Below are positions 8,768 to 15,194 of a stretch of DNA of 15,226 nt, piece by piece. The notes under the pieces were generated by a model. It did not search any database. It was not told the DNA's origin and saw only the letters and a program-made list of their open reading frames with translations. This stretch comes from DATMXT01 sp035560415. Lineage in GTDB: Bacteria > Bacillota > Clostridia > Oscillospirales > Feifaniaceae. The DNA lies in the NCBI GenBank assembly GCA_035560415.1, contig DATMZG010000016.1, forward strand, positions 1 through 15,226, given 5' to 3'. Positions within the stretch are counted from its first letter, which is position 1, and every line of letters starts with the position of its first letter. A program made the translations under genes and the position numbers.

Positions 8768-8803
8768 TGCAAAGAAGCGCCCTGGGCGGGGCGCTTCTTT
8801 GCA
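8768..8803 (-). terminator. Hairpin, likely terminator of the small-peptide transcript
   Basis: Fifteen paired bases (8768-8782 with 8789-8803) enclose a 6-nt loop. Read on the - strand, the core GAAGCGCCC/GGGCGCTTC stem is followed by TTTGCATTTGG, a moderately T-rich tail, about 37 nt past the last small-peptide stop. On the + strand the tail is TTTGCAACAAAT, so it may back up the preceding terminator as a two-way barrier between convergent transcripts. Direction is inferred. Confidence 0.6.
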
Positions 8804-8839
8804 ACAAATATATAATAGGGGGGACTAGTGAGGGGAAGG

Positions 8840-8995
8840 CTATCTGTCGACAGCCTGAATGATTGCGCTGCCGGCGGGGGCATCGGCATAGGTGGACGTC
8901 ATGCCGGCGGCGTAGACGCTGTGCGCAAAGGCAAAGAAGAGGGTAGCGGCCAAAATGGTGATCAGAGGATGCTTCAACCCATAGAAATATTCCAT
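8840..8995 (-). CDS. Small exported or single-pass membrane peptide, copy 2 (unknown family)
   Basis: 51-codon gene, TAG stop. The product starts M-E-Y-F-Y-G-L-K-H-P, then has a hydrophobic segment (about residues 11-30, rich in I/L/A/F), then a 20-residue Ala/Gly/Ser-rich tail ending I-I-Q-A-V-D-R. It can be read as a signal peptide with Lys8/His9 and a possible signal-peptidase site after V-Y-A (about residue 29), or as a single-pass membrane protein. The start is fixed by CGGAGGTA seven nt upstream. The strongest evidence for coding is copy 1 upstream: across the first ten codons the two differ at 8 bases, and six of these are synonymous, so residues 3-10 are identical. There are no Cys residues, which argues against an AgrD-type lactone or lanthipeptide. 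I do not recognise the family, and no function is assigned. Confidence 0.85.
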   Translation of the reverse strand: MEYFYGLKHPLITILAATLFFAFAHSVYAAGMTSTYADAPAGSAIIQAVDR

Positions 8996-9000
8996 TGCGA

Positions 9001-9211
9001 TACCTCCGTTCTCATGGAATGGCAGCTGTCCGGCGCGGATAATTACTGGGCGGCCTGGACGTAGGGGGCGGTGTTGCCGGCCGCGCCCGCGACGTCGGCG
9101 GTGGCCAGCGTGTGGTTGCCGTAGGCGAGGGCGAAGACCATGGATGTGAGGATGATGGTGCGGATGGGGTGTTTCAGGCCGTAGAAATAGTTCATACTGT
9201 TACCTCCGTTC
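9001..9211 (-). repeat. Tandem duplication marked by an identical 11-nt ribosome-binding block
   Basis: GAACGGAGGTA (- strand) occurs at 9201-9211 and again at 9001-9011, exactly 200 bp apart. Each copy is followed at the same distance by an ATG and the YFYGLKHP-coding stretch. This marks an old gene duplication in which the start region has been kept and the 3' halves have diverged. Confidence 0.8.
9043..9195 (-). CDS. Small exported or single-pass membrane peptide, copy 1 (unknown family)
   Basis: 50-codon gene, TAA stop, the promoter-proximal member of the tandem pair. The product starts M-N-Y-F-Y-G-L-K-H-P, followed by a hydrophobic segment (about 11-29, with Arg12 at its edge) and a tail rich in A/G/T ending P-Y-V-Q-A-A-Q. 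A signal-peptidase-like A-T-A lies at about residues 31-33. The tail resembles copy 2 only weakly: A-G-x-A and a final (I/V)-Q-A are shared. CGGAGGTA stands seven nt before the ATG, exactly as in copy 2. The gap to copy 2 is 47 nt with no terminator, so both should be co-transcribed from the promoter at 9354-9382. It could be a membrane microprotein, a secreted peptide or an exported signal; sequence alone does not decide. Confidence 0.85.
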   Translation of the reverse strand: MNYFYGLKHPIRTIILTSMVFALAYGNHTLATADVAGAAGNTAPYVQAAQ

Positions 9212-9347
9212 AAAAATACACGGTTTGTAGAGATTTAAAATTAACGAAATTGGCCAGATTATCGTTATTGTTTCAGAAGGAATAAGAATATTGAGTTAAT
9301 ATAATCCGAGGTCGTCGGTATTCAACTTAATTCTTATCTTCTCTTGC
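9196..9347 (-). promoter_or_regulatory. Long AT-rich leader of the small-peptide transcript
   Basis: About 150 nt separate the predicted transcription start from the copy 1 ATG. The stretch is AT-rich and contains no open reading frame with a ribosome binding site that I can support. I do not see a clear riboswitch motif, attenuator stem or T-run. A length of this kind permits post-transcriptional control but does not prove it. Confidence 0.35.
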
Positions 9348-9353
9348 ATCTAC

Positions 9354-9382
9354 AGTATAGCACAATGCCGCTTGATGTCAAC
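9354..9382 (-). promoter_or_regulatory. Strong promoter of the small-peptide genes
   Basis: On the - strand there is a perfect -35 TTGACA (9382 down to 9377), a 17-nt spacer, and -10 TATACT (9359 down to 9354). Transcription should start near 9347, leaving a leader of about 150 nt before copy 1. This is the best match to the sigma-A consensus in the window. Confidence 0.8.
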
Positions 9383-9571
9383 AGATGAAATAGACAAAAA
9401 TTGCATAATCTTAAAAGATTTGACTTGTGCACATTAAACATAACCACAATATATTGATTTTACGCACATTTAACAAAGAGTTTTTAACAATACGCCTAAA
9501 TATCAAAGGCACTTGTAATGCGTATTGACTGATGATAAAATGAGATATCAACCAAGTTAAGGAGGCGCGCT
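9383..9571. promoter_or_regulatory. Divergent control region between the peptide genes and the two-component system
   Basis: AT-rich stretch with several repeats. An inverted repeat AATCTT-AA-AAGATT lies at 9407-9420, 25 bp upstream of the peptide -35. The palindrome TGTGCACA lies at 9426-9433. An 11/12-matching direct repeat GCACATT(A/T)AACA is at 9429-9440 and 9464-9475. An 8-bp direct repeat TTTAACAA is at 9469-9476 and 9483-9490. An 8-bp inverted repeat CAATACGC/GCGTATTG is at 9488-9495 and 9520-9527, with its arms on both sides of the + strand -35. These are candidate operators, perhaps for the adjacent OmpR-type regulator, whose family usually binds direct repeats. Confidence 0.45.
9513..9541 (+). 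promoter_or_regulatory. Promoter of the two-component/HtrA operon
   Basis: Candidate -35 TTGTAA at 9513-9518, 17-nt spacer, -10 TAAAAT at 9536-9541. Start of transcription would be near 9548, giving a short leader with TAAGGAGG at 9558-9565 before the GTG at 9572. Other TTGACT sequences at 9420 and 9525 lack a well-placed -10. Confidence 0.55.
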
Positions 9572-10267
9572 GTGGACAATTTGAAGATTTTGGTCTGCGA
9601 CGACGACAAGAACATCTGCGAACTGCTCAGGCTCTATCTTGTCAAGGAGGGCTATGCGGTCTGCCTCGCCACGAGCGGCGACGAAGCGCTCGAGGTCTTT
9701 GAGCGGGAACACCCGGACCTCGTGCTGCTCGACATCATGATGCCGGGCAAGGACGGCTGGCAGGTCTGCCGGGAGCTGCGCAAGACCTCACAGGTGCCCA
9801 TCATCATGATTACGGCCAAAGGCGAGACCTTTGACAAGGTGCTGGGACTTGAACTCGGGGCCGACGACTACATCGTCAAGCCCTTCGACACCAAAGAGGT
9901 CGTCGCCCGAATTAAGGCGGTCATGCGCCGCGTCACGGTCCAGTCGGGCGCAAAGAGCGACATCAAAGAGGTCTCCTATGACAAACTCGTCGTCAACCTG
10001 ACAAACTACGAGCTTAAAATAAATGGGAAAATCGTCGACACGCCGCCCAAGGAGCTGGAGCTGCTCTATCATCTGGCCTCCAATCCCGGCAAGGTCTACA
10101 CCCGCAACCAGCTGCTCGACGAGGTCTGGGGCTTCGACTATTTCGGCGACTCCCGCACCATCGACGTGCACATCAAGCGGCTGCGCGAAAAGCTCGACGG
10201 CGTGTCGGACAAGTGGGATTTAAAAACGGTCTGGGGCGTCGGGTACAAATTCGAGGTGTTGGGCTGA
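9572..10267 (+). CDS. OmpR/PhoB-family response regulator
   Basis: 231-residue transcription factor. The receiver domain (about 4-115) has the acidic pair D10/D11, phospho-acceptor D54 in LLDIMMPG, T81 and K103 in VKPF, so it looks fully phosphorylatable. The C-terminal winged helix (about 133-229) includes PPKELELLYHLASNPGKV and the recognition helix near RTIDVHIKRLREKL. Translation begins at GTG 9572, six nt after the strong TAAGGAGG site. It is first in an operon with its kinase, 42 nt apart. Likely autoregulated through the repeats upstream, and possibly controlling the divergent small-peptide genes; both are inferences. It resembles the ResD/SrrA/PhoP group in layout, but I cannot name its regulon. 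Confidence 0.96.
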   Translation: MDNLKILVCDDDKNICELLRLYLVKEGYAVCLATSGDEALEVFEREHPDLVLLDIMMPGKDGWQVCRELRKTSQVPIIMITAKGETFDKVLGLELGADDYIVKPFDTKEVVARIKAVMRRVTVQSGAKSDIKEVSYDKLVVNLTNYELKINGKIVDTPPKELELLYHLASNPGKVYTRNQLLDEVWGFDYFGDSRTIDVHIKRLREKLDGVSDKWDLKTVWGVGYKFEVLG

Positions 10268-10309
10268 TCCGAAAACGGACCTGCCCGCCCATAATCTGGC
10301 GGTGATGCT

Positions 10310-11866
10310 GTGGGTTCACGCATAACAACGAAATACATTGCCGAAACCTTCGTCATGATCGTCTTCATCTATCTGACGATGGCCGGCACGTTTTTCTATA
10401 CCACCAACCGGTACGCGCAAAACGACCAGCGCGAGCGGCTCTCCCGCAACATTGAAATGCTTGCGGGCACCGCGGCGCGCCTTTTTGAGCCGGACGAGGA
10501 CATGGAGGACGCCCAGAGCTACATCGACCTGCTCGCGGGCGGCATTGACGGCACGGTGCTCATCGTATCCGTTCAGGGAGAAATCCTCTTCTCCTCCTCC
10601 GACTTTGCCGTGGAGCAGGGCGCCGTCATCCCCCCGCCCATCCTGGAGCAGGCCCTCACCGCCGGATATGACGGGGCAGGGCTGCTGCCCGGCGTCACCG
10701 ACGACCGGCGGCTGGTGCTCGGCCGGCCCATCCTCGATTCCTCCGGCGAGACGGTCGGCTGCGTCTTTCTGGCCGCCCGGCCGGAGTCCGCCTCGCAGCT
10801 TGTCGACAAGCTCACACGGGTCTTCTCGCTGTCGGTCTACGCCGTCATGTCCCTGACCCTCGCCGTCGTCTACGTCATGGTGCGGCGCATGTCAACGCCG
10901 CTGCGCTCCATGTCGGCGGCCGCCCGCCGGTTTGGGCAGGGCGACTTCGACGTCCGGGTCGCGGCGACCGGGGACGACGAGGTGGCGGAGCTCGCCGTCG
11001 CCTTCAACAACATGGCCGAATCGCTGGCCCGCACCGAGGAGATGCGGCGCAGCTTCATCGCCAACGTCTCGCACGACCTCAAAACCCCGATGACCATCAT
11101 CTCCGGGTTTATTGATGGGATTCTCGACGGCACCGTCCCGCCCGAAGAGGCCTCGAAATACCTCCACCTCGTCTCGGACGAGGTGCGGCGGCTCTCGCGG
11201 CTCGTCACGACGCTCCTCGACCTCGCCAAGCTCGAGTCGGATGAAGTCGAGTTCAAAACCGGCCCCTTCGACCTCTGCGAGACCATAAGACAGGTGCTGA
11301 TCTCCTTTGAGAAAGTCATCGGCGAACAGGGGCTCTCTCTCGACCTCGCGCTCGACTGCGACGAGATCACGGCCAGAGGCGACCCCGACGCCATTTACCG
11401 GGTCATTTACAACATCATCGACAACGCCATCAAGTTCACGCCGCAGGGCGGCGAAATCGCCATCACGATGGAAAAGCGGGAGAAAATGGCGGTCTGCATG
11501 ATTAAAAACACCGGGGAGGGCATCCCGAAAGACGAGCTGCCCAAGCTCTTTTACCGCTTTTACAAGTCTGACCAGTCGCGCAGCCTCGACAAGCGGGGCT
11601 CGGGGCTGGGGCTATACATCGCAAAAAGTATAATCGACCGGCACGGCGGCACAATAACAGCCGAATCGGAGCCCGGGAAATTCGCCGCCTTCATTTTCAC
11701 GCTGCCGCTGGCCCAGCCGCCCCGCAAGAACTTGATTTCCGACATTAAAAAAGACAAGGAAGGCAAGGAGAAGGAGTTGCGGGAGGGCAGGGGCAAGGAT
11801 GGCCGCGGCAAAGAGGCCCCGGGCAAGACCCCGAAGGACAGGGAGAGGGAGGATGAACATGTCTGA
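10310..11866 (+). CDS. Membrane sensor histidine kinase with a charged C-terminal tail
   Basis: 518-residue partner of the preceding regulator. TM1 is at about 10-31, an extracytoplasmic sensor domain at about 32-168, TM2 at about 170-191, then HAMP (192-243), HisKA with H255 in NVSHDLKTP, and HATPase_c (about 355-468). The N box NIIDN is at 368-372 and the G2 box GSGLGL at 430-435. The G1 box reads N-T-G-E-G-I with N400 where Asp is usual, a variant to note but not proof of inactivity. The sensor region has no motif I can name. After residue 472 a roughly 46-residue Lys/Glu/Arg/Gly tail follows that is not part of the kinase fold. The GTG start has a weak GGCGGTG site but is required, because the next Met (16) would cut TM1. 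The end overlaps htrA by 8 nt. Confidence 0.95.
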   Translation: MGSRITTKYIAETFVMIVFIYLTMAGTFFYTTNRYAQNDQRERLSRNIEMLAGTAARLFEPDEDMEDAQSYIDLLAGGIDGTVLIVSVQGEILFSSSDFAVEQGAVIPPPILEQALTAGYDGAGLLPGVTDDRRLVLGRPILDSSGETVGCVFLAARPESASQLVDKLTRVFSLSVYAVMSLTLAVVYVMVRRMSTPLRSMSAAARRFGQGDFDVRVAATGDDEVAELAVAFNNMAESLARTEEMRRSFIANVSHDLKTPMTIISGFIDGILDGTVPPEEASKYLHLVSDEVRRLSRLVTTLLDLAKLESDEVEFKTGPFDLCETIRQVLISFEKVIGEQGLSLDLALDCDEITARGDPDAIYRVIYNIIDNAIKFTPQGGEIAITMEKREKMAVCMIKNTGEGIPKDELPKLFYRFYKSDQSRSLDKRGSGLGLYIAKSIIDRHGGTITAESEPGKFAAFIFTLPLAQPPRKNLISDIKKDKEGKEKELREGRGKDGRGKEAPGKTPKDREREDEHV

Positions 11867-13106
11867 CGAGCAAAATAATTCCTACGAGCGTCCGGAAGGG
11901 TGGTACGCCTCTTCGGACTACGGCGCCTATAAGGGCCCGCCAAAGCGCAACCGCGGCTTTAAAGTGTTTTTGCTCATCATTGCCGCCATTGTCGCCTGCA
12001 CGCTGCTCGTGCTCTCGGGCATCGGCATCTACTCCCTCTATTCGGGCGGAGGTCTGCCCTGGCTGCCGGCTCTTCCCGAGGGGCAGGTGCCGGCGCCCGA
12101 AATTGAGCAAAACGAGCCCAAGGGCGACCCGGACGGCCCGGAGCTGACCATCGCGGACCGGCCCGACAACCCCATTTACGGCGAACAGGCCTCCGGAATG
12201 GGCATTCCCGAAATTGCGGAAAAAGTGCGCCCCTCGGTCGTCGGCGTCCTGGCCGAATCGCAGGAGTCGGTGCTCTCGGGCTCCGGCGTCATCATGTCGG
12301 AGACCGGCTACATCATCACCAACGCCCACGTCATTGAAAACAAAGGCGCCGTCACGGTCGTGACGGCCGACGAGACGCGGTACGAGGCGCGGGTGGTCGG
12401 GGCCGACCGCAAGACCGACCTCGCCGTGCTCAAAATTGACGCGCAAAATCTCCTCGCCGCTGAATTCGGAGCCTCCTCCGACCTCGTGGTCGGCGAGCTC
12501 GCGGTCGCCATCGGAAACCCCTTGGGCATGGAGCTCTTCGGCTCGGTCACGGCCGGCATCATCTCGGCCCTCGACCGCAAAATCACGTTTGAAGACCGCA
12601 CCATGGTCTTAATTCAGACCGACGCCGCCATCAACCCCGGCAACTCGGGCGGCGCCCTTGTCAACGGCTACGGGCAGATCATCGGCATCAACTCGGCCAA
12701 AATCGTCAGCGAGGGCTACACCGGCACCAGCTACGAGGGGCTCGGCTTCGCCATCCCCATCGACAGCGCAAAGCCTATCGTCGACTCGCTCATCAAGCTG
12801 GGCTACGTCCCCGGCCGGCCTGTCATCGGCATCGTGGGCGAGGACGTCACGCCCTACTACTCCGAGTTCTTCCACCGGCCGCAGGGGGTCTACATCCACG
12901 GGGTCACCGAGGGGACCGACGCCGTCGGCAAGGGCATTCAGGCCGGCGACATCGTCGTCGCCATCAACGGCACCCGCGTTTCGAGCATGGCCGAGCTCAA
13001 CGAAATCAAGGACCGGTTCAAGACCGGCGACGTCGTCACCCTGACCATCGACCGCGCCGGCAAGGAGTACGACATCAACATCACACTGACGGAAAGTAAG
13101 GGGTAA
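11859..13106 (+). CDS. HtrA/DegP-like membrane-anchored serine protease with PDZ domain
   Basis: About 415 residues from ATG 11859, chosen because GGGAGG at 11847-11852 lies six nt upstream; an ATG at 11853 would add two residues. A cytoplasmic N-terminus rich in Tyr, Pro and charged residues (1-34) precedes one membrane helix (about 35-60), an acidic Pro-rich linker, the trypsin-like protease domain (about 115-305) and one PDZ domain (about 318-410). The catalytic triad is H157 in TNAHVIE, D187 in KTDLAVLK and S263 in NPGNSGGAL. The protease faces the outside and degrades or refolds damaged exported proteins. It overlaps the kinase gene by 8 nt, so it is co-made with the sensor system, reminiscent of the CssRS-HtrA secretion-stress arrangement of Bacillus, although there the regulator controls unlinked htrA genes. 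Confidence 0.95.
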   Translation: MSDEQNNSYERPEGWYASSDYGAYKGPPKRNRGFKVFLLIIAAIVACTLLVLSGIGIYSLYSGGGLPWLPALPEGQVPAPEIEQNEPKGDPDGPELTIADRPDNPIYGEQASGMGIPEIAEKVRPSVVGVLAESQESVLSGSGVIMSETGYIITNAHVIENKGAVTVVTADETRYEARVVGADRKTDLAVLKIDAQNLLAAEFGASSDLVVGELAVAIGNPLGMELFGSVTAGIISALDRKITFEDRTMVLIQTDAAINPGNSGGALVNGYGQIIGINSAKIVSEGYTGTSYEGLGFAIPIDSAKPIVDSLIKLGYVPGRPVIGIVGEDVTPYYSEFFHRPQGVYIHGVTEGTDAVGKGIQAGDIVVAINGTRVSSMAELNEIKDRFKTGDVVTLTIDRAGKEYDINITLTESKG

Positions 13107-13112
13107 ACCACA

Positions 13113-13760
13113 TTGCACTTTGATACGGTTCTCTTCGACCTCGACGGGACGCTGACCGATTCTGCCGAGGGTATACTCAACACGCTTTTATACGCACTGG
13201 ATAGATTTGACTGCCACCCGGACAGGGCGGAGCTCTACCGGTTCATCGGCCCGCCCCTCGCCGAGTGCTTTGACGAGTACATCGGCCCCGAAAATTCGGC
13301 CAAAGGCGTCGAAATTTACCGCGAGCGGTACGCCAAAATCGGCCTCTACGAGAGCACGGTCTACGACGGGGTGCCCCAGATGCTGGCCGCCGTCAAGAGT
13401 GCGGGCCTCACCGTCGCCCTCTCCACCTCCAAGCCCGAGAAATACGCCAAGATGATTTTGGAGAAATTCGGCTTGCTCCAATATTTCGACATCGTGGCCG
13501 GCGCCCGGCTCGACGGCACGCTGCAAACAAAGTCCGAAGTCATCGAGCTTGCGCTCTCCCGCGTCCAAAACGCCGACCGGCAAAAGACCGTCATCGTCGG
13601 CGACCGTCTGCACGACATGGAGGGGGCCGAGACCTGCGGCATCGGCCGCATTGCGGCGCTCTGGGGCTTTGGCTCCTATGAGGAGCTGTCGGCCTACAAG
13701 CCGCTGCTGCTGGCCAAAACCCCAGCCGAGGTCGCGCAGTACCTCACCGCCAACCACTGA
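13113..13760 (+). CDS. HAD-superfamily phosphatase (phosphoglycolate phosphatase/5'-nucleotidase-like)
   Basis: 215-residue soluble HAD hydrolase, subfamily IA by layout. Motif I is F-D-L-D-G-T-L-T-D with nucleophile D9 and acid/base D11. The helical cap includes FIGPPLAECF near 44-53. Motif II is S104/T105 in LSTSK, motif III is K140, and motif IV is V-G-D-R-L-H-D-M-E with D164 and D168. Substrate cannot be read from the sequence; Gph-type and nucleotidase-type members share these motifs. The start is TTG at 13113, supported by AAGGGG at 13098-13103 and by the need to include motif I, since no ATG or GTG lies before it in frame after the htrA stop. The gap to htrA is only 6 nt, so it is in the same operon. 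Confidence 0.93.
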   Translation: MHFDTVLFDLDGTLTDSAEGILNTLLYALDRFDCHPDRAELYRFIGPPLAECFDEYIGPENSAKGVEIYRERYAKIGLYESTVYDGVPQMLAAVKSAGLTVALSTSKPEKYAKMILEKFGLLQYFDIVAGARLDGTLQTKSEVIELALSRVQNADRQKTVIVGDRLHDMEGAETCGIGRIAALWGFGSYEELSAYKPLLLAKTPAEVAQYLTANH

Positions 13761-13772
13761 GGAGGAGACGAG

Positions 13773-15149
13773 ATGAAAGCCTGGCAAGAGGAGCATACTT
13801 ACATGGCGGGGCAGCGCCCGCTGTTAAACCCCGACCCCGACAACGAAAAGCGCTGGCAGGGCGCGATGGAGGCCATTGAGACGGGGCAGGACGCCATGAA
13901 CCGCCTGCTGTGGGACTCCAGCGTCCCCGGCTCCTACGCGAAGGAGCGGGTCATCATCGGCGCCATCCAGTCGGTCGAAAACATGGGCCGCGAGGTCGAA
14001 GGCGCCGAGCGCCTCACCCTGCGCGGCCTCAAAGCGCTCGAATCGGGCGACACGACAGAACTCGCCCTTGTCACCTACGACGTGTGGGCAGCCTGCCGGG
14101 ACGCCAAAAAAGTCAACTCCCCCTACTGGGACTACACGGTCTACGAGAGCTTTGAGCAGTACGAGTCGGCCGTCTGGCTGCCCCGCCCCGAGCTGGTCGA
14201 GAACTACGAGGCCCGCACATACGCCGGCTGGCTTGGCCAAATCATCGGCGGGGCATTTGGCACCGCGATGGAGGGCTACACGACCGATGCCATTTTTGAA
14301 ACGCTCGGCGAGGTGCGGGACTACCCCCGCAAGCCCAACACCTACAACGACGACATCACTTACGAGCTCGCCCTCCTGCGGGCCTTAGATGAAAACCCGG
14401 CCGCAACTTCAGCCGACATCGCCCGCATGTGGAACGCCCTCATCCCCTCCGGCTGGTCGGCTGAGGACATCGCCTTAAAGAACATCGCCCGCGGTATCCT
14501 GCCGCCCGAGAGCGGGTATTTTGGCAACCCCTACCGCGAGTGGATCGGCGCCCAGATGCGGGGCGCCGTCTGCGGTATGCTCCACCCCGGCGACGCGGCA
14601 AAGGCCGCGAAGCTCGCCTGGGAGGACGGTTGCATTTCCCACCACAATAGCGGCATTTTAGGCGAAATCTACAACGCCGTGCTTGTCGCCCTCTCCTATG
14701 TCGAGGCCGACCCTCGCATCCTCTTGGAGCGCACGATGGACTGCATCCCGCAGGATAGCGAATACTTCGCCGTCGTCAAGTTCGCGATGGAGGCCTGCGA
14801 GAAGAACACCGCCTGGCGGACCGCATGGGCGCTCTGCGAGGAGCGCTTCAAGGCGTACAACTGGATTCACGCCTACCCCAACGTCGCGGCCCAGATTGTC
14901 GCCCTCTGGTACGGCGGCGCCGACTTCGAGGAGACCATGTACATCATCGGCATGTGCGGGCAGGACGTCGACTGCAACGCCGCCCAGCTCATGAACGCCG
15001 TCGCCGTCATGGTGGGCGAGGCCGCCATCCCCGAAAAGTGGAAGTCCCCCATCGGCGACCGCCTCGACACCTACGTCCGCGGCATGAAACACATGACCAT
15101 ATCGGGGCTTGCGAAATGGACGTGTGAGGTTAAGGCGAAGTTGGGTTAA
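13773..15149 (+). CDS. ADP-ribosylglycohydrolase-family protein with long N-terminal region
   Basis: 458 residues. The recognisable ADP-ribosylglycohydrolase core starts at about 152 with GWLGQIIGGAFGTAMEG, a variant of the usual GxxxGDAxG opening. Metal-binding positions appear as N192-D193-D194 followed by I-T (family norm TDDT), S289-H290 with NSGILGE, and D398/D400 in GQDVDCNAAQL. The family removes ADP-ribose from proteins or small molecules using two Mg2+ ions; the D-x-D pair and the NDD motif suggest it may be active, but the changes at the first motif leave the substrate open. The first ~150 residues are predicted helical and unlike the core. The ATG follows GGAGGAG at 13761-13767, 12 nt after the HAD gene, and it is the last gene before a terminator. 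Confidence 0.85.
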   Translation: MKAWQEEHTYMAGQRPLLNPDPDNEKRWQGAMEAIETGQDAMNRLLWDSSVPGSYAKERVIIGAIQSVENMGREVEGAERLTLRGLKALESGDTTELALVTYDVWAACRDAKKVNSPYWDYTVYESFEQYESAVWLPRPELVENYEARTYAGWLGQIIGGAFGTAMEGYTTDAIFETLGEVRDYPRKPNTYNDDITYELALLRALDENPAATSADIARMWNALIPSGWSAEDIALKNIARGILPPESGYFGNPYREWIGAQMRGAVCGMLHPGDAAKAAKLAWEDGCISHHNSGILGEIYNAVLVALSYVEADPRILLERTMDCIPQDSEYFAVVKFAMEACEKNTAWRTAWALCEERFKAYNWIHAYPNVAAQIVALWYGGADFEETMYIIGMCGQDVDCNAAQLMNAVAVMVGEAAIPEKWKSPIGDRLDTYVRGMKHMTISGLAKWTCEVKAKLG

Positions 15150-15158
15150 ATAGAAATC

Positions 15159-15192
15159 CCCGGGGCGGATTTGTCCGCCCCGGGAGGTTTTT
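15159..15192 (+). terminator. Rho-independent terminator after the ADP-ribosylglycohydrolase gene
   Basis: An 11-bp GC-rich stem (15159-15169 with 15174-15184) with TTTG loop, then AGG and a run of five T (15188-15192). It starts ten nt after the stop codon. The three bases between the stem and the T-run are unusual and form part of a GGGAGG sequence that could serve as the ribosome binding site of a gene beginning at 15195. Confidence 0.85.
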
Positions 15193-15194
15193 AT

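Noticed and set aside
8828..9064. A + strand reading frame of 78 codons across the small-peptide region.
   Set aside because: It lies opposite the two - strand peptide genes, has no good ribosome binding site, and shows no sign of the duplication-based conservation seen on the other strand.
8840..9195. The small peptides as AgrD-type cyclic autoinducers, lanthipeptides or Cys-containing bacteriocins.
   Set aside because: Neither peptide contains Cys, there is no modification or processing enzyme nearby, and no double-Gly leader is followed by a dedicated transporter.
11799..11858. Longer upstream start for the HtrA-like protease, giving an Arg/Pro-rich N-terminus.
   Set aside because: This part overlaps the kinase tail, has no matching ribosome binding site, and the added residues reflect reading purine-rich DNA in another frame. 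The ATG at 11859 has GGGAGG at an ideal distance.
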